Positions 25,918-37,133 of a DNA stretch of 64,000 nt are shown one piece after another. The notes under the pieces are model-generated. The model was not told the origin of the DNA. It worked only from the letters and a program-made list of their open reading frames with translations, and searched no databases. This DNA comes from Cryphonectria parasitica EP155. Its lineage: Eukaryota > Ascomycota > Sordariomycetes > Diaporthales > Cryphonectriaceae. Numbering within the stretch: position 1 is the stretch's first letter; each line of letters begins with the position of its first letter. Both the position numbers and the translations under genes were made by a program. Location of the stretch: the NCBI RefSeq assembly GCF_011745365.1, contig NW_024468909.1:5022001-5086000 (forward strand). Reading direction: 5' to 3'.

Positions 25918-26538
25918 TCAACCTCTTTCATTCGCCTCCTCTTGCTTCCCCTCCTCCTCCTCTATAAAGGGCACTATCTCTGTCCCGATCGGGCTCATCA
26001 TGGCCGCCTCAAGCCACCTCACATACCCCTCCAGACCCGTAGTGCTCCCCCAGATCTTGACCCGCCTCACCCCCCTCACCCCGTCAAACAACCTGAGCAC
26101 ATCTCCCCCACACCCCAGGAAGATGTTCTGCCTGACCTCGACAGTCAGCTCCTCGGCACGGCTAAAGGCGCCCGCGATCGTCTCCGCGTCCCAGAAGGGC
26201 CCGCAGTCCAGGCGCGCGGTCAGGTACCACCGCCTAATCAGCCGCACGCCGGGACAGGTGCCCTCGCTGACGCGGGGGTAGGTCCTGCGGCCTGGGTCGT
26301 AGAGGCGCGGGAAGATGGTCAGGAGGGAGGGGTGGCAGTCGAAGGCGTTGTGGGCGTATAGGTAGGGGAGGGCTTCGATGTGTATCTGGCGGCTGACGGA
26401 GAGGATGGCTGGGTGGAGGGAGGAGGAGGTGTTCTGGGGATGACGGAGAAGGCTGTGAGGGTCTGGTGGGGGGTAGATAAGGAGGTAGGTGTAGATTTGT
26501 TGTCGAATCTCTAGAGGTAGATCGAGAAAATTGACCAT
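25918..26538 (-). CDS. Small F-box-like protein
   Basis: Intronless 206-residue protein. It starts MVNFLDLPLEIRQQIYTYLL, the pattern seen at the start of many fungal proteins with a degenerate F-box (LPxEIRxxIYxYLL), followed by a Ser/Pro loop and an LSVSRQIHIEALPYLY helix typical of this class, which usually continues with Leu-rich or beta-strand repeats. The C-terminus is acidic and Glu-rich. I use the ATG at 26538; the frame extends upstream only through a TTG. The function is unknown; an SCF substrate-adaptor role is possible by family resemblance only. It is divergent from the cystinosin-like gene, 542 bp away. Confidence 0.75.
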   Translation of the reverse strand: MVNFLDLPLEIRQQIYTYLLIYPPPDPHSLLRHPQNTSSSLHPAILSVSRQIHIEALPYLYAHNAFDCHPSLLTIFPRLYDPGRRTYPRVSEGTCPGVRLIRRWYLTARLDCGPFWDAETIAGAFSRAEELTVEVRQNIFLGCGGDVLRLFDGVRGVRRVKIWGSTTGLEGYVRWLEAAMMSPIGTEIVPFIEEEEGKQEEANERG

Positions 26539-27080
26539 TTCTAAAGGGGGGAGAAGGGAGGCTTTCTGCAGTGCAGGATGCAATTATGGTTGTGAAGTAG
26601 TGATTATTCGTTGTTATCGTGATAGGAAGAGAGTCTAGAGTTGTGAGGCCGGGGGGTTGCAAACACTTGATCATTTGGGACAGTGAGTCTTCTTCATCTA
26701 ATCCGCTCACTCACTCTCTCAATGGTCGAGACTAGGATGAGAGAGAAGTTTGCTTCATGATGGTGAACAAATAGACAGACAGAGAGAGATAACACGACCC
26801 GTTGGGGCTTAGTGAGGATTGTAGGTAGAGTCAGGAAACAGTACGGCTCACCCCAAAAGTCACCCGCCGGATCGGAGCCGAGGCGCTGGGATGACGCGAT
26901 CCAAAGATGGAGACTAAGACTCGCGCCTTCTGTCTCTTGTGTGTGCCAATTTTCATCGCATTCACAGCCCACAAACGACAACAAGAACCACCACCCCTTT
27001 TTACCCTCATCACCTGTTGCAAATGGGCAGCCTCCCCTTGTATATATAGTACAGACAACAAAAAACAAAAAAAAAAAAAG
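26539..27080 (+). promoter_or_regulatory. Divergent promoter with TATA-like box
   Basis: This 542 bp stretch separates the start codons of the F-box-like gene (-) and the cystinosin-like gene (+). A perfect TATATATA lies at 27041-27048, and an A-rich tract immediately precedes the ATG at 27081. If the TATA element is used at normal spacing, the leader of the + gene would be very short. Confidence 0.5.
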
Positions 27081-27935
27081 ATGGTATTTGGGTTCCTCGA
27101 GTTCCTGTCGGCCCTGTTCGGCTGGGTGTACACGCTTAGCTGGTCGCTATCGTTTTACCCGCAGCCGATCCTCAACTTCAGGCGCAGGTCGACGTCGGGC
27201 ACCACCATCGACTTCCCCCTGATCAACTGCCTGGGCTTCCTGGCCTACCTCATCTCCAACGCCGCCTTCTACTGGTCGCCCGTCGTGCGCGAGCAGTACG
27301 CCGCCCGCAACGGCGGCCACACCCCGGCCGTCGCCTTCAACGACATCGCCTTTGCCGCGCACGCCCTGCTCCTCTCGCTCATCACCGCCTCGCAGTACTT
27401 CTTCCCGGCGCCCTGGGGCTTCAACCTCCAGGTCATCAACCGGCCCTCCCGCTTCATCCTCGGGACCTTCTTTGGCTGCATCGCCGGCGTGCTCGTGGTC
27501 ATCGTGCTCATCGCGGCCCGCGGCGGAGGCGGCCCGGGGCACGGTGTCGACCCGCGGGAGGACTGGTGCTGGCTCGACGCGGTGTACGCGGTGGGCTACG
27601 TCAAGCTGTGGATCACGCTCATCAAGTTCACGCCGCAGATCCTGGCCAACTTTCGCAACAAGAGCACGGCTGGCTGGAGCATCTGGCAGATCCTGCTGGA
27701 TTTTGTCGGCGGCGTGCTGAGCGTCTCGCAGCTGCTGATCGACAGCTCGCTCGGCGGAGACTGGAGTGGCGTCACGGGCAACCCGGTCAAGTTTGCGCTG
27801 GGGCAAGTGTCGATGATTTATGATCTGGTTTTCTTCGCGCAGCATTATGTGCTGTACAGGGGCAGCGAGGGGAAGACGGACGAGAGGGAGGCGCTACTTG
27901 AGGATGGGAGGGAGGCACATGGGAGATTAGACTGA
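27081..27935 (+). CDS. PQ-loop cystinosin-like transporter
   Basis: Intronless, 284 residues, predicted seven-helix PQ-loop membrane protein. Two PQ-loop motifs are visible: SFYPQPILNFRRRST with DFPLINCLGFLAYL (about 24-57), and KFTPQILANFRNKSTAGWS (about 180-200). These match cystinosin, a proton-coupled cystine exporter of lysosome or vacuole (yeast Ers1 family). The hydrophilic C-terminus holds an EREALL sequence, which resembles an acidic dileucine vacuolar-sorting signal. The start at 27081 is preferred over an in-frame upstream ATG (26907), because that extension spans the TATA box and a Lys-rich poly(A) translation. Substrate is inferred by family only. Confidence 0.85.
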   Translation: MVFGFLEFLSALFGWVYTLSWSLSFYPQPILNFRRRSTSGTTIDFPLINCLGFLAYLISNAAFYWSPVVREQYAARNGGHTPAVAFNDIAFAAHALLLSLITASQYFFPAPWGFNLQVINRPSRFILGTFFGCIAGVLVVIVLIAARGGGGPGHGVDPREDWCWLDAVYAVGYVKLWITLIKFTPQILANFRNKSTAGWSIWQILLDFVGGVLSVSQLLIDSSLGGDWSGVTGNPVKFALGQVSMIYDLVFFAQHYVLYRGSEGKTDEREALLEDGREAHGRLD

Positions 27936-28192
27936 AGAGGAAAGGGTGCTTGATCGTGTCCCTGCAGAGTCTGCTTGGATCAATTACGAGACTTTTGAGA
28001 AGCTTCTATTTGAAGACGTTGAGCATCTAGAGCCATCATTTTCTTTGGGCCCCCTTCAGATACGATAGACAAACACGAAGGTCATAAACAGCGCAGTCTT
28101 GCATCTTTTGAACCTCTCACACACCTGTTTTTCAAAAATCATCCAGGTCATCAACTTTTACATCATCTGTTCCGCACGTCACATCTTCCCCC

Positions 28193-28714
28193 TCAGCCAG
28201 TCTTGGTCTTGGACCTCGTGGTCGGGCCCGCCGCCATCACCTGCCTCTGCAACCTCAGCGCGTCCCCCTCTTCTCTCACGCCCACACCCGCCAGAAACGC
28301 CGTCCTGATGGCCAGCGAGGCCAACAGCATGAGGATGTTCACCCAGTCGAACAGCCGCCACACAGACGGATCGAGCACGCGCTCCCAGCCCAGCGCCTTC
28401 ACGGTGGCAGCCACGTGGAACACATCACACAACAGCATGCCGGTGATCATGGTCCTCCACACGGCAAGGTTGGCGCCGACGACGCGCAGGACGACGGCCT
28501 GGTTGAAGGCGAAGAGGAAGTAGGTGGCCGCGAGCTGGTCGAAGACGACCTGGAGCTCCGGGTGGTAGTGGGAGCGGTTGGCGGCGGGGGACATGACGCC
28601 GAGGTAGAGGAGAGGAGAGCGGGCGGCCATGACGGCGCCTTGGCAGGCGGCGGCGGGCTCGATGTAGAGGTGCCATAGGCGGTAGATGGAGGGGATTTGA
28701 GATTCCGATGACAT
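28193..28714 (-). CDS. DUF7704-like four-pass membrane protein
   Basis: Intronless, 173 residues. Four hydrophobic segments can be seen, at about 7-33, 48-75, 83-105 and 120-142, with a short basic tail ending TRSKTKTG. The opening IPSIYRLWHLYIEPAAACQGA and the pattern of the second helix match a fungal-specific small membrane family (DUF7704 from memory). No function is known. It is convergent with the cystinosin-like gene, the stop codons lying 257 bp apart. Confidence 0.75.
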   Translation of the reverse strand: MSSESQIPSIYRLWHLYIEPAAACQGAVMAARSPLLYLGVMSPAANRSHYHPELQVVFDQLAATYFLFAFNQAVVLRVVGANLAVWRTMITGMLLCDVFHVAATVKALGWERVLDPSVWRLFDWVNILMLLASLAIRTAFLAGVGVREEGDALRLQRQVMAAGPTTRSKTKTG

Positions 28715-31700
28715 TTTCTTCTTCGTCTTTTATCTTCTTTCCTTTCTTCTGTAAATCTGCGATTGGTTGATTGGTTGGCGGCTGTTGTAGATGATAGATC
28801 CACAGTAATGAGCTTGAGGTAGGTGGAGACGATCCTGGATATGGTTTGTTCTTGGTCCGAATCGAGGTGACGTTATGGAGTAGCTCGTGATTGTTGTGTC
28901 TTGTCCAGGGTACGCTTAGCGCATCAGATACTGAGTGACTGGACTGGTCTTTCTACTCTGCCAAGTAATCCTCTCTGCCCAACAGGTACCCGCTGATTAG
29001 TATTACCGTACTGTTCGTAATGCCTTGTTCTGTTCTCATGTACAACAAATTATTACCTGGTCGTTCCAGCTAACAAAACTCAAAACAGGTCAAGGATAAT
29101 ACAGATCGAGTGAGTATGTGAGAATGGAGTCTAATGATTGGCTTTTTCAAGGTTGCCTAGAGATGAAGGCCGGCTTAGCTTCCATCCTTCAATTTATCCA
29201 GAAAAACTGTTTCAAGTGGAAATGTATCCCTCACTTCTCTCATGATTTTTCTACTGAGCCAACGGATCCTCTGGCTAAAAGAAGCGGGCACCCTCATTCC
29301 ACAACTCTCACCGACCGTCTGGTTTCACAGCTCCCGATCCCTTAGTTCCGGATCCATTCATAATACTCGCATATTATAGCAAATTGCAAATGCCAGGTAC
29401 TTCGGATCGCTTCCTTTTTCTTCCCCTCGGCAGCTTCCGGGGCCCAGTCCTGTCTTTTTCCCTCTTACACAGTACTTAATAATCACACTGCACTTGAAGA
29501 AGATCACAGTCGTTGCTCAAGTCCCATACCATGACAGGGGGCGCCATTCTTCTGCGATAGCCCATGTGAGTGCATTCTACAGCAAGTTATAGTAAGGAAA
29601 CTCTCGGATCAGGATATAGACACTGCGGGCACCAAGCAATCAATTAGGCAATGAGGGTTCCACATTACTATCATGGTATATACTATAGTACATCATGAGA
29701 AGTGCGACCCAGAGAGAGGAAAGAAGAGAGAAACGGTGACGCGTGGGGGGCTGGCTCGTCGTGTCGAGTTGGGACTATGTACGCGTAACGGCCCAGGAAG
29801 GGGATCTGGGGTTGTACACTCTCACCGGTCGTTGTGCATACTCATCAATAGGGATATCAGGCAAATCAACAGTCCCCCAAGAGAATCGGACGAATCGGAC
29901 AAGTAGTCTGGGTTGAAGGTTCTGGACCGTCGCGGGTGGGTGTGTGGGGGGCTGGACTCTGGACGGATGCTCGATTGGCCCAACAAGAACGCCCTCCTAC
30001 TGGAAACAGATATCTGGCCCGCCGCCCTCCTCTTTCCTCTGGTCTCACCTGCCTACCCTGCCGTCATCTTTTCAATAATCTCCACAGAATTCCTCCCTCA
30101 TCCTTGTCTTTTTCATCTCGGGCCCGTCATCTCGTCGAAGATGATGTGCTACTCTTCTCATTCTTTATATACAATTTCTTATTGAGTTTCGTATGACAAG
30201 CCACGCGACGGGGCCGGCGTGTTTTGGTTTCCTCAGAAGCGCGACGCCACCTTCATGCAGGAACCACCTATACCTGCCCCCAACGGATTGCGTCTATACT
30301 CAATTTGTACAAGCCGGAAGGGCGAGCCGGTCGATCCAACATCCCCTGCACTTCCCTTAGTGTGTGTACATGGTATAATCAGCCTTAAGCCCGCCAGTCC
30401 ACACTTCGAAACCCTTGAATGGATCCTAGCTCGCCATTATAAGGCCGGGGTTGGAGGTGCGCACACAGCACCGAGCCGTGTCGTCACCTCACAGGCTCTG
30501 CGTGCTTCTCATCTTTCTTCTTTCTTATCTTTCTTCTTTTTCTTCGCCTTTCTTGCGCCCACACTTTCTCACGTATTGCTCTCATCTCTTTTTTCCCTCC
30601 CTTTGTCAGAAAAGGGAAGCTGGTGCCATCTTTGATCCCATGACGACACCTGGGGGGGCGGGGTCTTTTCTCGTTGATATCAGTTGATTGTCTGCTAGAG
30701 TTTCGAGACTGGCTTGCTCCGTACCACCTGTCTAGCCCTGCCTCGGTTCATTGCGAGGGCAAAAGGAAGTGAGCAGTCGTCGACTAATGTTCCGAGACCC
30801 TGAATGCGCCTTCCTAATAGACAGTGGAGTACATCTTCCTTACCCCTCCGCCCCCCTGTGTGTAGATTCTCGATTGGCATCATCAGCTTGACTCGATAGG
30901 ACATGCCTACATACTAAGTGCTGCGGGCGTGATACCCATCTTGGATTTCGAGACTGGTCATCATTCCCTTCTGTCATCTTCGTTGCTGTCCTATTCTTGG
31001 TTGCTGGGTAGCAGCAGCTTGCCAAGTCCCATGCTACCCTGACCTTGATGAGGGAGGTCTTCTATGGTACTATTTCCTCGAACAATAAGCCGACCGCCCG
31101 TACCCGCGGCTTGATCCGCCCCAACACAAGCCAATGTTCGGAAAGGCTGCCCACCCTCGCAAAACTCTCTTCTCTCTTACATATATCCTCATTGGGTATC
31201 CAAGCCGTTCCTGCGTTGGCTCTTCTTCCAAAGAGTGTGTGTAGCAGCCGGCCAGTCAAAAGGCCCTTTAATCAATACCACCTACCTGCCATGACCTGAT
31301 TGTCGATAGCTTAGGGAACCATTCATGCCATGGCGTAACTCGTCCTGTCATGAGCATGTGCGATGCCGCCACAAGTGTCGACTCGATGCTCTATGCCTCG
31401 GGGTCCGTCCTTGTTACCAGGATCGGGCTTTTCATCTTCGCTCAGCCTCGTCCTGGGATGGCCCGTGGACCTTTAGGACAGGGATTTCACACATGGCACA
31501 CACACTTTCTTCCATGACTATGCTTGTTTTGGTCTCTACTGTGTGTATTCTCTCCTTCTCACTTTGTCTGTCTGTCTCACACACTCACTTTCTCTCTCAT
31601 CTTGTTTGTTCGTCAGGCTCGCCTGCTTCCACGAGGGGATCGGTCCACCCCTGAATATGCATGCACGCACGAGATTCTCAGCACCTGGCGGCCCACCATG

Positions 31701-32340
31701 CTGCATCCATCATCCATCCATCCATCCATCCACAGCATTCATCAACCCATTTGCCTAAATACTATGGTACCCATCCATGCCTACCCACGCAAGCTAGACA
31801 AGACCTCTCGACAACGCATGAATCCCGGGGGTTTAGCTATTTTCTCGAAGCCAACGGCGTCTCGCAGGGCCGAGCTAGCCACACTTTTTTGTAACCTCTT
31901 AGACACATCCTTGAGCCGAGATTGGTAGGAAGGATTCGGAGCGAAACGCACATGGTTATGCGGATCTCCTGCTTGGTCTCTAGTAGAAGGCTCCCTTCTC
32001 TCCCTCGGCTTATCTGTCTGTCTTGTCTATCTGGCCCTACGTATTTGATCCGTACTGTCCCATGCAGAGTTGCATTAGACAACCTCGTCTTGGTTTCTCT
32101 TCTTCCTGTTTTCGTCCATTGTGTCTTTATTATTAGTATTTTTGTTGCTTCTCGAAACTCCCATGTACACGGTACCATAGTACATTCATCGTCCCAGCAA
32201 GCCCCCATGCGTGCTTGAATGTATTATAGTCCTACGCAGGTGGTTCCACATCATCACGAGCACGAACATCCCCTCCATCGATACAACAGACTCGTTGTCT
32301 AAGTGTTCTTGGACCTGCTTCATGACCGTGAGCGGTTCTA
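28715..32340. other. 3.6 kb gene-free region
   Basis: Lies between the 5' ends of the DUF7704-like gene (-) and the rhodopsin-like gene (+). It holds only short frames, a TATACTATAG-type motif near 29680, a CATC microsatellite listed separately, and several pyrimidine-rich patches. The 138-codon frame at 30219-30635 was considered and not accepted. Confidence 0.45.
31704..31731. repeat. (CATC)n microsatellite
   Basis: About seven tandem CATC-type units, one with a one-base irregularity, within gene-free sequence. Confidence 0.85.
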
Positions 32341-34217
32341 ATGGCCGATGACACTGCTTATACCGATCAATACAACGGCGGGTCCCTGGTGGTCACTGCT
32401 GTGCTCTTCCTCGTCTTGACATGGCTGTCTGTAGCCCTCCGCACTTATGTGCGAGCCTTCATGACAAAAGCCTTTGAGCTTGACGACTGGCTCATGTTAG
32501 CAGCACAGGTAAATGCATTGATATCTATACACACTTTGCTTTGGACCCTCGCCCGAGAAGGATTGGGATCAGGTTGAATTAACGTTTGTGTGTCCTGATA
32601 GGCAAACTTTACTGTGTCCTGTGGCTTTATATTAGCTGGTGTCACTATCACCAAAGCGCTTGGGAGGCATAACTCGACCCTGCCCCAGTGGAAGCAGATT
32701 GCAGGCGCAAAAGTATGTCAAATGTATCCTCTGGTGCCCAGTCTGAGTGAATACACACGGCTGATCGTCATACACACCTACAGACACAAGCCGTCGCAAC
32801 AGCCACATACATCACAAACATGATGTTCATCAAGCTCAGCATAGGCTTCTTTCTCTTGAGGCTCGCCACCCAGAGGCGTTTCAAGTGGATCATCTGGGTC
32901 AGCATGGCCATCGTCTTGTTATGGTCCACCGCCCTCTTCTTCTGGGACGTTTTCCAGTGCCAGCCCGTCGCCGCCCAGTGGGATACGACCATACCCAACT
33001 ACACGTGCGTCTCAGCGACCCAGGTGGTGAATGCCGCGTACGCCCTTTCGGTCCTGAACATCGTCACCGACTGGCTGTATGCCCTGCTTCCCATTCCGAT
33101 GATATGGAAGGCCAAAATGACTGTGCAGACCAAGATCACGGTTGCTTTGATCTTGGGCTTGGGGGTCTTGTGAGTTCGATTTACTTCCTTACCAGCCTCG
33201 TGTGACTGAAACCTTGTCAACCCGCCTGCTAACGTGCGAGCGCACAAGTGCTTCCGTTGCCACCCTCATCAGAGTCAAGTTCTTGGCAAACCTAACAGAC
33301 GTCGATGATATTCTCTGTAAGAAAGCCCCCACCACCCAACGTTGGACCAGATGCAGTGGCTGTGACGCTGGCTGGCGTGGCTTGTGCCACACATACCAGT
33401 CTCACCACAAAACATGTCACATCTGATATGCATAAGCCACCATCCCACTCATCGCTAACCCGGCACAGATGCCGGCACAGACGCCATGGTGTGGACCCTT
33501 GTCGAGCCAGGCGTCGCAATCGTCGCGTCCTCCCTCGTCACCATACGACCTTTACTCCGCCAGATGCGCCTCCGCGGCTTCGAGTCCTCCGAGCGGAGCC
33601 GCAGCCGGAGCCGGAGCATCTTTCGTCGGTACGGCCGGAATCGAGGCATCAGCGAGATCCCCGAGGGCGATTTTGACGCGAAACGGGACAGGACTGCTGC
33701 TGCTGCTGTTGCCACCGAGGCCGGATTCGCGATGCCGGGGGACCTGAAGCTCCACGATCTAGAGGGTGGCGCCGGGTCGAGAAGAATGAAGAATACGATG
33801 GCAGTGAAGGGCATCTCGAGTCTTGACACGACGCTGTCATCGAGGACGTCAAATCATGACAGAGATCTGGGGCAGAGCCCGGCCGCCAACTCCACCGTCC
33901 AGCACTGGGACATCGGTGTGGCTGTCACTGTGCATGAGGGCAAGGAGATTGACGACGACGATGACAACGACGGAGAAGACGACGAATACGCGATCTCACC
34001 CGTCTCTCCTGGACCGAGGATAAGGCCACGACCGGCCGTGCAAACCGACAGCAGCAGCGAGAGCGTGCTAATCATCGAGGGGCCGGCGAGGGCGGCACAT
34101 CCTGGCAGGGCGAACTGGCGGAGCGAGGCACCCATTACTCCTGAGGAGTCGAATGTATCTCAAGGGCTGAGCTATCCGGCGAGGGGTGGTGGGCACGGCC
34201 GGGGCCCGTTGCCTTGA
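32341..34217 (+). CDS. Fungal rhodopsin-like (SAT4/PTH11-type) membrane protein
   Basis: Seven-helix integral membrane protein of the large fungal rhodopsin-domain family, whose members include PTH11-like receptor candidates. Five exons: 32341-32508, 32602-32712, 32784-33169, 33249-33316 and 33469-34217; introns of 93, 71, 79 and 152 nt, all GT-AG and in phase, give 493 residues. Landmarks are RTYVRAFMTKAFELDDWLM near the first loop, FIKLSIGFFLLRL followed by QRRF, WDVFQCQPVAAQWD, the DWLYALLPIPMIWKAKM loop, and the final helix block with WTLVEPGVAIVASSL. No CFEM domain is present. The cytosolic tail of about 200 residues is Arg/Ser-rich, then strongly acidic (a run of Asp near 33950-33990), suggesting a regulatory region. 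Ligand and role are unknown. Confidence 0.85.
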
Positions 34218-35939
34218 GGCTGTCGGGAATATATCAAGTCGGGTTGTGAACAAGGAAAGGAAAAGGAAATGAACATTAAAGTTCAGAGCAAAAGGGACGG
34301 TTGCAATGGGGCTGGCTATCATTATCATTATCATCACCATCATCATCATCACGACGGCCCTCAGAGGCCGGGCATGGCGTTCTGGTGCAGCTGGTAAATA
34401 CGGTATAGGAAAAGGGAGAGGGCCATGCATTTTATTCATGCTTAGTACTTATATCTGTGCGTATGTATCGCTGATATGCGCAGGCCTGCAAACTGGCTTC
34501 TTGAATAGAGCAAGTTACTTGTCGCGAGGCTGGATCGACCTTACGGGCTCTTGAGGAGAACCACGATTGAGCGTTTACTTCTCGTGTATCTTGGTCATGT
34601 GTGGACGAGCTTTGATGTGTGTTGCTTGGCTCAATCTTGGGGTGCTGGCACTGGTATCATCTATCAGCTGAATAAAGGTTGGTACCTGGCGATCATGAAG
34701 ATGCATCTTTTTGGAAAGTCTGGCTTTTGTCACACATCCTACTTATGAGGCCCTCCTGCCATAGTCCTGCATGCCTGTGCCTGCTTCTATCATACATTCC
34801 TTGCTGATTTTGACATAACTGACAAAGGCTTATGAGTAGATCAGTACATGTAAGGAATTAGTTACCAAATGAGTGCACATGGATCTTTGTTGAAACGAAC
34901 GTCTATTGAAGCTTAGTCTATCTGCTCTATGCGTTGACGAGGGTCGTATATGCCCTGTTAAAGTCTTCAAGACGGCTGGATAGTGGAACACGGAGCGGCC
35001 TGAATAGTGGCTTACGTCCAACAAACTTGGGTGTTCTGGATCTTAAGGGGCGACTTTAACGATACAACACTGGGTCTATAGTACATGTGGGTATTGGAAG
35101 TTTCAAGAAGCGCAAGGGATGTGGCCCTCAGAAATGTTGAAAAGGATACTTAATTCTCTTTTTTATAAACATAATGACTATAATGGTATTCAAAGACGTA
35201 CGTAAGAGGTTTGAGCCCCCTTAACATATATGACTACCTCTGTTGTAAGCTGGGACCATAACCCTAATCTTTAATCTTTAAAAAGTTTAGTATTGCCAGT
35301 CTTGATCTGCTCTGTTGGAAGACCTAATACTAAAGCGCGCACACAAGTAGATCCTGAGGATGGTCGATATCGGTAGACCGCATATTCGACACCCTCCCCC
35401 CCCCCCCCTCTCTCTCGGCCAAAAAAAGAAAAAGAAAAAAAAGATCCTTCTGGGAGGTTTTTGTGGGAAAATGAAAGTTCTGATACAGTACGCTCATGTG
35501 TGGCGGAATTCCCCTGATACTTGAGTACGCTGGTACCAGACAAGTTCGTAGAATTATCTTCGGCCTTCGAGGTCTTGCTTAGCAGGGCTTTGAAGGAGCC
35601 TTTTGATGAATAACCATATATCTAATATCTTCTCTCAATTTCCTTGTCTCTTGTCACTCTGCCCATTATTTCTTTCCTATGGAAACAGTGTAATAGGCAG
35701 ATGTAATGGCGATTTCAAGAAAGCAAGCTTAACATGTTGGTTCTTCTTTTTCTCTTTCTCTTCTTTTGAGTAGCAATAACACATAATTTTACTTTTATTG
35801 TTTCAAAAAACGGAAAGAAAGTGATACTATGGGCGACTATGCCCTTATAAATAGCCAAATTATGCAGACACATGAGTTTGTCGACAATTCCAAGCCACTT
35901 TGCATTAACAGACACTGTTGCCTCCTGGTTCTGACGCGC
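34218..35939. other. Gene-free, relatively AT-rich region
   Basis: Between the rhodopsin-like gene 3' end and the 3' end of the secreted repeat protein. AT-rich by eye from about 34.6 to 35.9 kb, with TA-rich words and a C14/CT run at about 35395-35420. Possibly decayed repeat sequence, but no coding or terminal-repeat evidence supports that. Confidence 0.4.
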
Positions 35940-37133
35940 TCACTGGTGCTTCACATCGCCCATGTCCTTGTTCTGGCTGCTGGACGCTCCTGAGTATTGG
36001 CTGTTGGACGATCCCTTGCGTTCGTCGTGACCAGCTGCTTTATCCTTGCCGTTGCTGGCGCCTTGATCTTGATGTTGGGTGTCGCTCGGCTTTTGTCCCT
36101 TGGTGCTGTTCTTATCGTTGTGCTGGCTGTCGCTCGTACCTCCGGTCTTCTTCGTCTGTCCAGTCTTGACAGACGCACTGCCCTTGGTCTTGCCAGCCCC
36201 CCCAGCTCCAGGTGCAGACTTGTCATCACCAGTCTTGCCCTGACCATTCTTGTCAGATCCGCTAGAAGCAGCAGCACCACGACCACCATTACTACCACCA
36301 TTCTTAGGCTTGCCATTCTTTTCAGCTCCAGCATGAGACACATCGTCACCAGTCTTGGCCTCTCCAATCTTGCCAGCAGCACCCTCGCTCTTATCACCGC
36401 CAATCTTACTGGTCCCAGGCTTGCTCTTGTTGCCACCATGAGCCTTGCTGCTGCTGCCGCTGCTGCCGCCGCCCTCGTATTGGCTGTGGCTGGGAGCAGC
36501 CCCGTGCTGCTGCTTACCGGCTGACTTCTCGTTTGCATGGTGGATTACCGCTTGACCCTGGCTCTTGTGAGATGAGTCTTGCTGGTGATGGTGGTGGTTA
36601 TCACCTGATTTGTCGGTGCGTGCTTGAGCATGTGAAGCCGAGCCCTGAGGAGAAGAACCTTGGCTGAAGCCGGGTGCTTGGTTACTCAATTCAACGTGTA
36701 TACTGGAACCAGTAGACTTTCCTTCTGAACTAGAGCCTATGTGCGAGCTAGAGCTCACATGCGAGCCAGAACCCATGCTCGGCCTAGAGCCCATGTGCGA
36801 TTCAGACTTTATGTGCGAGCCAAGTTCCTCATGCACTTCAGAGCCCGTATGTGAGCCAGAGCCCATGTGAGCGCCAGAGGCCATCTCCGGCCCAGACCCC
36901 ATTCCGCCATGCTCCATGCCTGACCCGCCATGCGAGAAAGAGAGTGACGCGCCTCCAGCAGCCGAATGCTGAGATCCGTGGTGTCCCGAGCCTTCACTTG
37001 CTGCACCAAACGACATGTCCTTCATGGAGTTCTCGGGAGAGCTGTCAGACATCATGTTGTGCGGGGCGGCCAGCGCCACGTGCGCCAAGAGGAAGGCAAC
37101 GAGCATGTTGCCGGTCACGTTGGTGGTACGCAT
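35940..37133 (-). CDS. Secreted His/Met/Gly-rich repeat protein
   Basis: Intronless, 397 residues. Residues 1-22 form a signal peptide (hydrophobic core LVAFLLAHVALA, probable cleavage before AP). The mature N-terminal third is rich in Met, His, Gly and Ser and has short imperfect repeats of the GSHMGS type. The middle holds an HHHH cluster, and the C-terminal half is Lys/Gly/Ser/Gln-rich with repeated TGDDKS- and GKTKG-like words. There are almost no large hydrophobic residues or cysteines after the signal, so it is probably disordered. His/Met clusters can bind copper or other metals, but that is inference; a cell-wall or adhesion-modifying role is equally possible. I know no named homolog. 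The long antisense frames are shadows of its low-complexity sequence. Confidence 0.7.
   Translation of the reverse strand: MRTTNVTGNMLVAFLLAHVALAAPHNMMSDSSPENSMKDMSFGAASEGSGHHGSQHSAAGGASLSFSHGGSGMEHGGMGSGPEMASGAHMGSGSHTGSEVHEELGSHIKSESHMGSRPSMGSGSHVSSSSHIGSSSEGKSTGSSIHVELSNQAPGFSQGSSPQGSASHAQARTDKSGDNHHHHQQDSSHKSQGQAVIHHANEKSAGKQQHGAAPSHSQYEGGGSSGSSSKAHGGNKSKPGTSKIGGDKSEGAAGKIGEAKTGDDVSHAGAEKNGKPKNGGSNGGRGAAASSGSDKNGQGKTGDDKSAPGAGGAGKTKGSASVKTGQTKKTGGTSDSQHNDKNSTKGQKPSDTQHQDQGASNGKDKAAGHDERKGSSNSQYSGASSSQNKDMGDVKHQ
36720..36890. repeat. Degenerate minisatellite in the secreted repeat gene
   Basis: On the + strand, units of about 30 bases (half-unit about 15) built around GAGCCCATGTGCGAGCCA recur about six times with substitutions. 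On the minus strand they encode the GSHMGS/GSEVHE type repeats of the secreted protein. Confidence 0.75.

Noticed and set aside
26907..27080. N-terminal extension of the cystinosin-like protein
   Set aside because: It spans a TATATATA box and an A-rich leader that translates to poly-Lys; the family's N-terminus starts at the 27081 ATG.
27147..27845. 232-codon minus-strand frame
   Set aside because: Antisense shadow of the cystinosin-like gene; highly charged and repetitive.
30219..30635. 138-codon + frame with a VCVHG-like segment
   Set aside because: Non-ATG start, no continued domain, and the C-terminal half is a hydrophobic run from a T/C tract.
35951..36538. Long frames overlapping the secreted repeat gene on both strands
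   Set aside because: Shadows created by the repeat composition; only the frame with a signal peptide is accepted.
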